DNA from: Ichthyophis bannanicus
Taxonomy: Eukaryota; Chordata; Amphibia; Gymnophiona; Ichthyophiidae
Assembly (NCBI GenBank): GCA_033557465.1
Contig: CM066031.1
Location: forward strand, 1,233,839,312 to 1,233,903,311
Length of the DNA: 64,000 nucleotides
Reading direction: 5' to 3'
Shown here: positions 12,456 through 22,908 of the stretch, piece by piece
Layout: each line of letters begins with the position of its first letter
How positions within the stretch are numbered: position 1 is the first letter of the stretch
Notes under the pieces: model-generated
What the model saw: only the letters and a program-made list of their open reading frames with translations
Database searches by the model: none
Told to the model about the DNA's origin: nothing
Position numbers and translations under genes: made by a program

Positions 12456-12498
12456 GACCCCTGAAGAAGGCCTCGGGCCGAAACATTTTAGTTGGGTC
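12456..12498 (+). ncRNA. Hammerhead-ribozyme-like fold, PLE-2 right arm
   Basis: The order of parts fits a type I hammerhead. Stem I 5' strand GACCC (12456-12460) is followed by the core CTGAAGA (12461-12467), then stem II GGCC-TCG-GGCC (12469-12479), GAAAC (12480-12484), a very short stem III (AC...GT around ATTTTA), a GTT cleavage triplet (12491-12493), and stem I 3' strand GGGTC (12494-12498). One extra A lies between the core and stem II. Hammerheads are known in the terminal repeats of PLEs. Activity is not shown by sequence alone. Confidence 0.65.
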
Positions 12499-12700
12499 CT
12501 CCAATAAAAAAGGTTTTTACATATCCATACACCTGTGTGTAGGCCTGGTCTCTGGTGGTCTGCTTTTGCTTGAACAGGAAAAATATAATCTGCATATTCC
12601 TAAAGCCTGCTTGTGATTGGTTAGCGGCTCTGGAATGAAAATTGGTGATGTCAGAAGAGTCATCGTAACCTTGACAACAGAAAAGATATAGTTGAAAAGA

Positions 12701-14044
12701 AAGAAGAGCTTGAACAGTAACAGAAAGCAGAAGTGTGTTGCCTGGAAAGATGTACTGTTTATGCCAGTAAAAAGGTACCAATAGATGAAAAATTGTTTCT
12801 GAGAGTGGAATTGCTGTTGGAACTATATGAAAATCAGGCAAAGTAAATGACAGCCCTGATTTTGTGTGGCACTGGACAATACTTATTGAGAAGTATTGCC
12901 AGGTAGTAAATCAAGTGACACTGGTTGAAAATTCCATGAGAGCTCTCTGAAGGAGGGAGGCTGAGAGTAAGTGGCAGTGTCTGTGAGGAGTGCTTTGCTG
13001 TTAAGTAGCTTATAGTATGTGGTGCCTGAAATTCTAAAGTGATAGGATACCTGTGCAGTAAGTGACTGATGTCATTGCGGAAGAGAAATATGCCTGGAGT
13101 CATATGAGGAAATAGATGAATGAAGGCATTGTCTTGGAAAAGTGAATTCATAAAAGAAGCTCTGTTAGTAGTTAGGGAAAACAGTAAAGATTAGGCTTTA
13201 TTATTTAGGGACTTTAATTATATTTTGATTTATTTAGACAGTTAGGAATCTATACTGAATAATTTCACAGTGATTGTTCGCTAGTTGGTAAGCTAGATAG
13301 GGTTTTCTATTTTTGATTTGTTTAAAGCTTAGGTAGTAGGTTGGAGATTGAGAAGACTACCGTTAGCTGAGCAGCAGTGGTGTTTCCATCAACAGGAGCT
13401 CCCAAAAAAAAGAATTCCAAAGTCATCAAACTTAACAAGAAAATTCTACAGCTACAGATACCAAACAACTGCTGCAACTACGGAGAGTTAAGTGCTCGTA
13501 AAGACTGTGTTTTGTGAGAAAAAGGACAATTGATACATACCTGAGAATAGAAATTGATAGAAGTGCTGTTCTGAAGTTTTCTGTAGAGATAAAAGTTATA
13601 CAATCGTTTAGGTTTTAAGAAACCAAACAAGTAAATTGTTATATAGAAATTAGTAAGAAACAAAGAAAATAAATACTACTACTTATCTGATATGTTGTTC
13701 AGAAATGTTAATTTTTGATAGACAAATCTCACACTTGATTTTTGTTTTTTGCATTTAATAGTGTAATGTTCTATAGTAAAATGAACAATAATTAGTAAAA
13801 AGTAAGATTTTGAATACAAAGTAAATTAAATCTGTTATTAAGTCTAACCATCTATAATAACAAATACAATTGTTATACTTACCACTTGGAGCTTGAGTTC
13901 TAAAAATCCTTTTAGTTTAATTCCTTCATTTTGCTTTGAGCAGTGAATGAGGTTAGTTTATTTTTGTGCCTTGTTGTCTGGGTTTGCGCCACTTCTTGGC
14001 CATGACTACTACCATCATATCTAGGGGTGGAGGTGAACTCAGAC
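12701..14044. other. Unrecognised AT-rich DNA
   Basis: About 1.3 kb with no coherent open frame or named repeat, lying between the PLE-flanking repeat and the resumption of the minus-strand L2. It is probably part of the DNA inserted into that L2. No boundary signals were found. Confidence 0.35.
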
Positions 14045-14700
14045 ACAGCGAGGTTACAGTCCGGTTTTGGCCATGTTCAATTTCAGATGGCACTAAGACA
14101 TCCAGGCAGCGATGTCAGATAAGCAGACAGAAATACAAGCATGGAGTGTAAGAGAAATGTCACATGAAGATAGATAGATTTGAGAGTCATCAGCATAAAA
14201 ATGATACTGAAAGCCATAGGAAGAGATGAGGGCACAAGGGACTGGGTATAGAGAGAGAAAAGGAGAGGGCCTAGAAAAGACCCTTGCGGTACACCAACTG
14301 AAAGAGGGATGGCAGTAGAAGAGGAACCACGAGAACAATGAAAGAGTGATTGGAGAGATAAGAAGAGAATGAAGACAGCAAAGAGCCCCTAAACCAAGAG
14401 ATGATAATGTGTCAAGGAGGAGGTGGCCAACAGTATCAAAAGCAGCAGAAAGGTCAAGAAGAATGAGAACTGAGTAAAGGCCTTTGGACTTAGCCAGGAA
14501 CAAGTCACTGGAGACTTTGGCAAGAGCCGTTTCAGTAGAATGAAAGGGACAAAAACCAGACTGGAGTGGATCAAGGAGGACATGAGAGGAGAGAAATTTG
14601 AGGCAGCAGTGGAGAACTGCATCTTCAAGAAGTTTAGAAATGAATGTGAGAAGGGAGATGGGTTGGTAATTAGAAGGACAAGTAGAGTCAAGTGAGGTTT
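14045..14700 (-). pseudogene. L2-type RT block
   Basis: The minus-strand frames 14093-14503 and 14389-14691 carry RT words in the right order: a CPFHSTETALAKV-like stretch, then ILLDLSAAFDTVGH (palm block), then FHFYADDSQIY-like residues (here YHFYADDSQIYL) with the catalytic YADD, and AWMS before the insertion point. Both frames are interrupted. This is the middle of the L2 whose C-terminus is at 9530-10250. Confidence 0.8.
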
Positions 14701-15107
14701 TTTTTTATTTATTTAATCTTTATCATTTTTACAATAAATACAAGCACATACAATACTTGCATGGAAATTTAGGAAGCATGGAAGCAATTCAACAATATTG
14801 ATACAATCAATATTATACAAAGAAGAAAAACAAATATGAGGAAAACGAAAACCAGCCCATAACTATAGACCACCAAAAAGAGGGAGATCCATTAGCCTCA
14901 CTAAACTAAGAAATCTGAGAAGAAAAACTAGATGAGAACAAACAGCCAGGACTAAACTATTGCAGTGGGTCGAGGACTATCTCGGGAGGGCGGCGGGCAC
15001 TCAGAAAAGCAAGTAATTGTGAAGGCTCAAAGAAAATATATGACTGAGAATTAATTCTAACCATACATTTGCAGGGATATTTCAGAAAAAATACACACCC
15101 CAAGTGA
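14701..15107 (-). mobile_element. 5'-truncated L1-like 3' end, minus strand
   Basis: About 400 bp splits the L2 RT from its upstream part. On the minus strand it ends in TAAAGATTAAATAAATAAAAAAAA, a poly(A)-type tail, and the L2 target word AAGTGAGG(T)n is present on both sides (14690-14707 and 15102-15120, the second with an extra AGTG). The sequence resembles an L1 3' UTR. No coding part remains. Confidence 0.6.
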
Positions 15108-16135
15108 GTGAGGTTTTTTTGAGGAGAGGAGTGATCACAGCATGTTTGAAGGTTGCAGTGTAGAGTGAACAGTTGAGAATATGTGAGATGGAAGGGATGA
15201 CGGAGGAGGAGATGGAGTTGAGGAGATGGGTGGGGATAGGATCAAAAGATCAGGTAGTGAGTTTAGAGGAGGAAAGTAGAAGAGAGGTTTCCTCTTCAGA
15301 GATTTTAGAAAGGATGAAAGGGTGGTAGAAGATGAGGGGAAAAGTTGGTATTGGAGAGAGGAAAGAGAGGGTGAATTATTAGGAGAGAGGGAAGAGAGAA
15401 GAATTTTTAGGGAATTGAAGAGTAATCTTATGGGCTTTGACATGGAAATAGTTGGCTAGGGTTTGGACAGAAAGAGAAGGAGGGATTGGAGGTGGTGGTG
15501 CCTTAAGAAGGGAATTGAGAGTAGAGAAGAGATGGCGGGGTTAGAGGCAAGGCAGTTAATCAGATGGATAAAATAGTTTTGCTTAGCGAGTGCAATGGCG
15601 GACTGGAAAGAAGTAAGCATGAATTTGAAGGGAAGGAAATCAGAAAGGGAGTGGGATTTGAGCCAAGTACATTCAACTGAGCGGGCACAGGAACGTAGGT
15701 AGCAGGTAGTTGAAGACAGCCAGGGCTGAGGTGAAGTGTGCCTCACAAGACATGCTATGGGTGGAGCAAGAGTATTCAGAGTAGAGGACAGTGAGGTATT
15801 ATAGGAAACTATGGCCTCATTATCAGATTTAGAAGACAAAGTGGAAGAAAGAAAAGAAGAGAAAGTTGTGGATAGAGTCAGTATATCTACTGCATGAAGA
15901 TTCCTAAAAAGATAGGAGGAGATTGGGTGAGATTGAGGCAGGGAGTGATGAAGAGTGAAACTTAAGAGGTGGTGGTCAGATAAGGGCAGAACTAAGGTGC
16001 CAAAATTAGAAGGTAAACAATTAGAATAGAAAATTAAAGTAAGGCAGTGACCAAGTTGATGAGTGTGGGCAGAAAAGCAAAGCTGAAGGTTGAAAGAGGA
16101 GGTAATGGTAAAGAGCTTAGATGCATACAAGGTCG
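15108..16135 (-). pseudogene. L2-type endonuclease and N-terminal ORF2 block
   Basis: The open minus frame 15456-16130 (224 codons) encodes the C-terminal part of an L2 endonuclease: GHCLTLIFYSN, then LVLPLSDHHLLSFTL with the SDHH catalytic block, followed by the linker to the RT (PWLSSTTCYLRSCARSVE). The minus frame 15135-15443 continues towards the RT. A frame break separates them. The N-terminus of the endonuclease is missing where the GC-rich repeat begins. Confidence 0.75.
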
Positions 16136-16189
16136 TTCCGAGCTGTGAATAGTGGGGATGGACATCCTGCTGGGATGTCCATCCCTGCT

Positions 16190-16620
16190 ATTCCACCCCT
16201 CTGCCAACCCCTACTAACTTCTCCACACGTTGTAAGGGACATTAGATGGGGCGGGAAAGGGGTAGTGCGGGGGTGGAGTTAGAGCAGGCAGTGGGTTGTC
16301 CGTGGCCCCGGACATACAGGGACGATTCTAATGTCGGCCTGGATGTCCATGGCTGGCAGACTGAACGGGGATCTTCTTCCACCTCTGAGGTAGAATAAGT
16401 TCCCCTATTCGGCGGGGGATGGCAGGCCCAGGTGGAGTAGGAGGTAGGTGGGGGTAGAGGAGATGCCCCGCAGCCCGACCCTGGCCTTAGGCAGTGAAGG
16501 CCATACAGTCCAGCAACGTCTGATGAGCCACGTGCTGCAGGCCTCAGTGGTCTTCTCATTTACTTCAATAGATTGCCATGGTCCTTCAACACCCATCTGA
16601 CCTTCTCAGTAGTGTAGCAG
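16190..16620. repeat. GC-rich interspersed repeat, copy 2
   Basis: Shares ordered similarity with 8950-9530, including the CCACCTCTGAGGTAGAATAAG region and the CCCGACCCTGGCCTTAGG word (compare AGCCTGACTCTGGCTTTAGG). A perfect short hairpin, GGGATGGACATCC...GGGATGTCCATCCC, sits at its left side (about 16156-16186). No coding content is believable. Confidence 0.5.
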
Positions 16621-17111
16621 ATGTAGATGCCTGTGTGGGGGGTGAGGAGCATGGGTGCGAGTAGTCGCTCGAATGCACATTATCTGAGGTGCATATGTGC
16701 AGTATATATGTATCTCAGCGGTATGCCGTGCATATTTTTTCTCTATTAGATTAGTTTGTGTCTATCTTTGGGAGTTGTGTTTTTTCGGGATGTAAGTGTG
16801 TCTTTTGGGATTGTGTGAAGTATGTGTGTGGCAGGGGAGTGGGGTATGAGTGAGTGTGTCTGTGTGTCAGGAGTGAGGTATGAGTGAATGAGTCTGTCAA
16901 AAAGGTGGATGGATTTGTATTTCACCATGAACATACTGAGTTCCTTCTCCCTTGCACTCTCCCGCCTCCCCTTCATGTCACCCTCCTTCTTCCACTCTCC
17001 TTCTCCCTCCCTCCCTTCTCCTCTCCCCATCACCATCTTGAACTCTCTCCTTTTACCCTGGCACTTTGCCTTCCCTTGCAGTCTTTCCAGCTATATCCCC
17101 TTTCCCCAGCT
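16621..17111. other. Low-complexity TG-rich and CT-rich DNA
   Basis: About 16740-16890 is TG-rich and 16940-17110 is a pyrimidine tract of TCC/CTT words. The open frames here come from base composition. No repeat family was recognised. Confidence 0.5.
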
Positions 17112-18405
17112 GTGATACCTGGGTACAAGCTATATCGCAATGATACAGTAGATAAAATTGGTGGAGGGGTCACGCTCTATGTTAAGAGAGGACATTGAGT
17201 CATATAAGATAAAAATGTTGTAGAAAACAAAATGCACTGTAGACTCTCTATGGATAGAAATTCCATGTAAAAAGCGGAAGGTGACAGCAGTAGGAGTGTA
17301 CTACCAACCACCTGCCCAGAATGATCAGATGGATGATGAAATGCTAAAAGAAATCAGGGAAGCTAAAAAATGTTACAACACAAATGGGTGATTTCAATTA
17401 CTCTGGTATCGACTGGGCCAATGTCACTGCAGGACATGCTAGATAGTTTGTAGATGAAATAAATGACTGCTTTTTGGAGCAGCTGGTTCATGAACTGACA
17501 AGAGGGGAAGCTATTTTGGACTTAGTCTTTAGTGGAATGCAGGATCTGATGCAAGAGATAAAGATTTTGGGGCCACTTGGTAGTATTGATCATAACATGA
17601 CCACATTTGATTTAATAAATGGAAGAAAGACGACAAGGAAATCCACAGTATTATTTTTTGACTTTCAAAAGGGAGACTATGATAAAATGAGGAAAATAGT
17701 TAAGAAAAAACTAAAAGGAGCAGCTGCAAAGGTTAAAGATTTACATCAAGCATAGGCATTGTTTAAAAGTACTAACTTGGAAGCCCAGACCAGATGTATT
17801 ACACGCTTTAAGAAAAGTTCAAGGAAGGCCAACAAACTGTCAACACGATTTAAAGGTGAAGTCAGAGAAGCTGTTGTTGCCAAAAAAACATCCTTTAGGA
17901 AATGGAAAAAGGGACCTAATGACGAACACTAGAAACAACATAAACATTAGCAAGTTAGATGCAAGTCATTGATAAGGCAGGCAAAGAGAGGTGAATGGAG
18001 TGGAATGGGTAAACATAGATAGGTTGTTTATACCATCAAAAAGTAGACAGACTAGAGGACACACAATGAAGCTACAATGCAACCCATTTAAGACTAATAA
18101 GAGACAATATTTTTTTACTCAACAAGTAATCAAACTTGAATTCATTACCAGAAGATGTAGTAAAAGCTGTTATTGTAGCTGGATTTAGAAAAGGTTTGGA
18201 CAAGTTCCTGGAGGAAAAGTCCATAAACCATTATTAAAGAGGACTCCGGAAATCCACTGCTTCCCTCGGGACAAGCATTGTGGAACCTGTGTGCCTCTAT
18301 GGGAACCTACCAGGTACTTGTGGCCTAGATTGGCCACTGTTGGAAACAGGATATTGGGCTTGATGGACCTTGGTCTGACCCAGTAAGGCATTTCTTATGT
18401 TCTTA
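17112..18405 (+). pseudogene. CR1 copy with internally deleted RT
   Basis: Starts inside the endonuclease (VIPGYKLYRNDTVDKIGGGV), continues through the ILDLVFSGMQDL and FDFQKGDYDKM blocks (open at 17474-17755), then jumps near 17985 straight to the C-terminal MNGVEWVNIDRLF block and the CR1 3' tail (GGAAACAGGATATTGGGC). Compared with the copy at 5023-8797, about 1.5 kb containing the whole RT is missing. It is closely related to that copy. Confidence 0.85.
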
Positions 18406-18439
18406 CAATTAGGTTGCTTTCTGACACTGTACTCCTGCT

Positions 18440-19960
18440 GCATTTGCGGCTCACTTTCTCTTCCATATCTGTGAAGATTGGGTCCCCACTTGCAATTTAT
18501 AGCACTTTGCCTGCTGTGGCTCTATTGTACTTCTCTTTGTGTGGCTGATCTGACTTTCCCACTACATAGAGTTCCCCATCCTTTCGCGCTGACTCCCTCT
18601 TTGAGTAGTAGGGCCTGACTTCCCCACCACCTGTGCCTGACGGTTAGTGTTTCTCTGTTGCTCCTTATGCATCAGTTTCTTTGCACTTCTATCCACAAGG
18701 AGTCCATAGTCTCTAACATCTCTGATGTCAATTCCTTTTACTGCTAAAAACCCTCCAACTTCATCTTGAGGTCATTCGTTATCAGGACAACAATGACCAC
18801 TTCCTGTGTGGCATCCTTGAAAAGCTTCAGGACTTCTATAACCTGGGTCATGTTTGCCAATCCTAATGTCTCGGGGGCTATGAATATCAATCTTTTCATC
18901 CACTGACATCTAATGAAGTGCTTCCTGTTGCTCCACTAATGTCTTCTCCTAAATGAACTGCCCTGTTTATTCCTGCCAGTGATGCAGTCCATACTGACCC
19001 TTCATGCTCCAGTGGAAATACTCTGCTTTTTTGTAGCGCTTATCAGTCAGGAGCTTCAGGATAAGGCTGCTTTTATTGCCCTTGTTCCCAAGACCTAGGG
19101 AATTTCTCACATATCAAGTCCAGCAGGTGTGCAAAGCATTGGATAACATAAAAGCCCCCTCGTTCACTGCCTTATCCATATTTTCCTGCCATCTATTACA
19201 AATGAGCCAAGAAACATGATTGTCTCTCTCTGGCCTAGCTGGCAGAGTTACTATCCTTATTTCTATTAAGGTATGGGAGAGGCATGGATCATCCATCACC
19301 CTGAATGTACAGTATAGCCCCCCCCCCCCCTTTATCCTGCTACTTGTGCACCATCACTATACTTGCAGCTTAGTCTTACTTAATCTAGCTGCTGCTAAAG
19401 AACCATCAGGAAGAGGTAGACTGGTTCAGATGTAGCAAATGAAATGCACACTACTACTCTCTCTGCCTTATCCAGCTGTGCCTTCAGACAGGCATGGCAC
19501 GAATTATACAGAATGGGGATCACTTGCCTACTAAAAGTTGTCCTGAAGGGCACTTGGTATCAGTGGTCAAAAATAAGCAATAACCTATTAAATCCCACAT
19601 TGTCAAACACTTGCACTAGCTGGTCATTTTGGGCAATCATTTCTCTTTCACATGATGTAATAAACTTCAATGTAGCCTGTTGCTTGATCTAGAACAGTAA
19701 TGTCAAGCACTACCCCATCTCCTCTATGGTGGCTTGCTTAGAGTACATAGGCATTGGGGATGCTTGTATCTCATCCCAATGGGGGAAGAGGAGAGGAGAT
19801 AGGCTTAGGAAATGGATTTCCTTTTTTTTCTTTAATTTTTCTGATACTGCTATGTGCAGAACAGTATGGAGTTCCCAGCCTAGTATAAGCACCCTCTCTT
19901 GAACCTTGTTCAAATGGTGTTTCTGTAATTGATTCAGCATGCCAGTATTCAAATGATAGC
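18440..19960 (-). pseudogene. Decayed hAT/ZBED-type transposase
   Basis: Minus-strand frames, heavily broken, give hAT-like words in family order. Near 19500-19620 is a VFDNVGFNRLLLIFD block followed by a VPFRTTFSRQVIPILY block, matching the conserved GF..L...P.Y.vPsr..fs region. Near 19130-19180 is a CFAH-like block (IQCFAHLLDLI). Near 18780-18850 is an EVLKLFKDATQEV block. No terminal inverted repeats or target duplication were found. The family call rests on these words only. Confidence 0.5.
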
Positions 19961-20177
19961 TCAAGCTTTTCTCTACTAATATGCTTCTGTGAGTACATGT
20001 GAATTCTCGAGCACATTACAATATCTCCATACATCTGATTTATTGCAGGATTTCATCACTGCTTTCTTGGAGACTGTGGCTGCTCTAATTGAGGCTGAGG
20101 ACAGAGCAAAGACAAACAGACTCTATCTATGCTTTTGAATCAAAACAAGGCCGATCGCAAAGGTACAATATCAAACA

Positions 20178-20668
20178 GAAACCAAACTAACCTTCACGTA
20201 CAAACTAAATATAATTATCTTAGAAATTCTGATATCCTTTATAACACATTTCACTAGAGAAGCGAATTAATCTGATAACTATGCAAAGATAAAACTTAAC
20301 AAGTTCTCAAAAAAAGTAGAACTCAACCCAGTCAAAAATTGACCTTCCAGCATAACAGCCCCGAAAAGCTTGTATTAGAATGTTCTCATATCATCATTGA
20401 ACTTGTCGGGCATACAGCTACAGTAATAAAACAACCATAGAAATTCACAATACATAAATACATAGCTTAATCTCACACAAAACAATATCCCAACACAATA
20501 TTGCATTTCGATAAGCATTAACCCACTTATCTGCATCAGGGGAATAACATTACCAGGCTGACATACCCATAGCACAAATGCTCCTTCATATATACATCAT
20601 CCCCTCATGGTCACATGGTCAGAGCAAAGAAAACAAATTTACCTACAGGCTCAATAGATTTAAGCTTG
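20178..20668. repeat. PLE-1 left inverted terminal repeat
   Basis: Reverse complement of 44190-44693 with scattered differences and small indels. It includes the hammerhead-like fold (minus strand, about 20484-20548). Its inner end overlaps the start of the RT open frame (20615), while the matching inner end on the right encodes the C-terminal tail of the GIY-YIG region, so the same DNA is coding in opposite senses at the two ends. Confidence 0.85.
20484..20548 (-). ncRNA. Hammerhead-like fold, PLE-1 left arm
   Basis: On the minus strand: TCCC, CTGATG plus CA, stem II GATAAG...CTTATC, GAAA, a stem III of about six pairs, and GGGA pairing back to TCCC. It is the same as the right-arm fold base for base over the core. 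Confidence 0.55.
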
Positions 20669-21272
20669 GTGCTTAAAGATATATCAAGATTTGAGGACCC
20701 TTATATTTTTAGGGGTCATCATAATTTGAATGCTAGTGAACGCTTGGCTCTTAAGCAGCTTCGAGATAATGAATCTATTGTTATATTGCAATTCAGGATC
20801 AGATATTGTATGATCAGGAAGCCATTTGCCATTTATTAGATGAGAAATATAATTCTTGTTTATTTAATGACCCTATGTCTGAACTACTTTTGATTTTTAA
20901 GCAAAAGGTTGAATCAGTTCATGATAGGGGCTGTATTACTTCTCATGAAAGCATTTCTTAGTGGAAATGGCTCCTATGACCCCTATGATATAATTCTTAC
21001 CTAAAGTAGATAAATCATTGAGTAGTCCTCCTGGGCATCCTATCGTGTCAACGTGTGGCTCTGTTCTTGAACCTTTATCACGTTTTGTGGATTATTTTTT
21101 GAAATCAGCAGTTGAGAGTGTTTCATCATTTATTTAAGATACCACACATTTTTTAAGAATACTGCAAGATTTTTCTGAATGGTCTCAAGTTAATTTGATG
21201 CTGACTATGAATATTAACAGCTTGTATACAAATATTCCTCAAGATTGTGCTTTTCAAATCATCGATGGAGTA
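20615..21272 (+). pseudogene. PLE-1 RT, N-terminal part
   Basis: The open frame 20615-20839 has the PLE N-terminal block SERLALKQLRDNESIVIL. After a frame break, a block near 21010-21110 reads SPPGHPIVSTCGSVLEPLS and then FVDYFLKSAVESV, the conserved PLE palm-entry region. The ORF from 21195 begins with the INSLYTNIP block. Stops and at least two shifts are present. Gypsy-1 is inserted after 21272, and the RT resumes in frame at 40263 past one copy of the AGTA duplication. Confidence 0.8.
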
Positions 21273-22587
21273 TGTCACAAAGTAGGTTTATCAGAGCCCA
21301 TGGAAATAGGCAAAGATGCAGGCAGTGAAACTGATTCTGACATTTCAGAGGAGCACATGTCAGGATGTTGCTATAAGCAACCCAAACAAATCAGGTCACG
21401 AGCTAGAGAAACACGCCCAAGCAGCAGAAAGGCTGAGGGATCAGTAACTGATGAAAGCCAGCTGGGAGTGGGTGGAGCTGACACACACGCAGATAAACTC
21501 AATGCACATGGAGTTAAAGAGAGAAGCAGAACAGAATCCGGAAGGAACACGGGAACAGGCAGTCGTGAGTGTTCAGAGAGCCAAGGACGTGCTGGGAGAA
21601 GCTCAGGTTGGAATGGAGCCGGTGGAAGAGCTGTAAAAGCTAAAAAGCTTTATTCCAAGGGAGAGAGTGAGAACCCAGGTGCCTGTGGTGGAAGGCAGAG
21701 CACAGAAGCGTCAGAGCTCAGCAGAAGTTATCTAAAAGGTAACGGCGAGTTCAATTGGGAAGCTAGTTGGAGGAAGCCTGAGGAAACTATTTACCCTGGT
21801 AACTGGCACAGGAAAAGTAAAGCTTTTGTACCTGAAGATAATCTTGTATCTGGGAGAAGGACAAAAGGCAGGAGCCGTGGAAAGCTTCCACTTGATGTTA
21901 CTCCAGTGTCTGCAGCAGCAGAGAGAAGCCCGAGTCAGAGACTGCCAAGAGGTAAACCAATTGTAGCTAATAGAGGGAAAGGTGAATGTTGTAATTTCCC
22001 CTATGGTCCTCAGCCTGTCACACATTCTCACAGAGAGAGAAAGAGAATCTCTGAATAACAAAGAGAGACTGTTTAATAATGTGCAGAACTGTGCAAGAGA
22101 AGAATTGTTAAAGCCAGAAGAGGAGGATATGCAGTGTGAGGTGCAGGGGGACACAACGTGTAATGAATACATGGACTGTACGCTTACAATTTCTGATAAT
22201 ATATCTTCTTTGCGGTGAACAAGTTGTGATACTTGCCAAGCCTTAAAGCTACAAAGAAAAGGGTTTTGTGTGCTGAAAAAGGGCTGTTTAACTACTTTTG
22301 TTTGCTTGTTAAAAGCTGAAGATAAGCATTTTTCTGTTCCCATTTTGTTCTTTTGTTTGTGCCCAAAGTGGGGCTGTTTACCTTTTTGTTTTGACCACTG
22401 AAAGAATCTTCCCGGAAGGGGAATGAAACCTGTTTAAGCCTTACCTCGTTTCCACAACTTATTCTTTTGACAGGCCTAAGAAAAACTACATATTCCAGAG
22501 TGCCAAGCAAGGTCTCTGGGCTGGTTAAACACCTATACTCTGCTTAATACCCCGCCTTAGCTTGAAGGGACAAGCAACGGCGTGACA
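21273..22587 (+). repeat. Gypsy-1 5' LTR
   Basis: 1,315 bp, starting TGTCACAAAG and ending GGCGTGACA. It matches 38901-40262 throughout with scattered substitutions, and lacks a block of about 47 bp present in the 3' LTR (39643-39690 region). That gap breaks the LTR reading frame here at about 22000. Confidence 0.95.
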
Positions 22588-22908
22588 GATGGCGTAGAAT
22601 TGAGGATTTTTTTTTTTGGTGTGTGGTTTTCCTGAGAAAAGGAAGACAAAATAAAGAGACAGATATCTCTGGAGAAGACGGCTGTTACAAGGAGTGCTGT
22701 CTGAGCGGAACTTTCACTGGCAGGTCGGCCATGGAGGAGGAAAAGACCTTTTCTCACATGCAGGAATCTACTTGGAGCCTGAGGTAAAGGTAGCCTGGGC
22801 GGAAGGGTAGGATACTAAGTGAGAAAGGGGTGCTGTGCTCACAGACAGGGATTTTAAAAGAAAAGTACCGCACTTGGTGGGTCTTTCTTTTTCTTTTCTT
22901 CCACAGGT
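22588..22908 (+). other. Gypsy-1 primer site and intron-like leader
   Basis: The primer-binding site begins TGGCGTAG at 22590, complementary to the 3' CUACGCCA of a serine-type tRNA over eight bases. The leader then holds an intron-like segment of 123 bp: donor GAG|GTAAAGG at 22784, acceptor TTCTTTTCTTCCACAG ending at 22906. Gypsy-2 landed two bases beyond the acceptor, so gag begins on the far side at 35475. The splice reading is inferred from consensus only. Confidence 0.6.

Larger units (their letters stand above)
10716..12572 (+). mobile_element. Coding-less Penelope-like element (PLE-2)
   Basis: A 1.86-kb element with terminal inverted repeats of about 370 bp (10757-11124 and 12198-12572). 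It is flanked by a perfect 15-bp direct repeat, AACAGGAAAAATATA, at 10701-10715 and 12573-12587. A 41-nt extension (10716-10756) precedes the left inverted repeat, the same length as in PLE-1. The right end carries CCGAAAC...CCTCCAATAAAAAAGG, typical of PLE ends, and a hammerhead-like fold. No RT or GIY-YIG coding remains between the repeats; a SINE occupies 11125-11345. I read it as an internally deleted, non-autonomous PLE. Confidence 0.75.
10603..12700. repeat. About 115-bp direct repeat flanking the PLE
   Basis: The segment containing CATATTCCTAAAGC, TGCTTGTGATTGGTTAGCGG, ATGTCAGAAGAGTCA and AACCTTGACAACAG occurs at about 10603-10715 and again at about 12588-12700, in the same orientation with scattered differences. 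The PLE lies exactly between the copies, so the DNA was probably tandemly duplicated before the PLE landed at the junction. An LTR-edge origin is possible but not supported by TG...CA ends. Confidence 0.6.
8800..16135 (-). mobile_element. Long L2-type LINE, minus strand, split by insertions
   Basis: One minus-strand L2 copy is spread over several blocks. The 3' end (8800-8950) abuts the CR1 tail. It contains an (ACT)n run, a CATTTATATAGCACTGCAAG motif and AGACAGTCTCTGCTC. The C-terminal coding block is at 9530-10250, the RT block at 14045-14700, and the endonuclease and N-terminal RT at 15105-16135. The blocks read in the order expected for one element, so the intervening DNA (about 8950-9530, 10250-14045 and 14701-15107) is inserted. 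There are many frame breaks. Confidence 0.7.

Noticed and set aside
16884..17198. 104-codon frame spanning pyrimidine DNA and CR1
   Set aside because: The first two thirds are low-complexity translation; only the last part is CR1 endonuclease.
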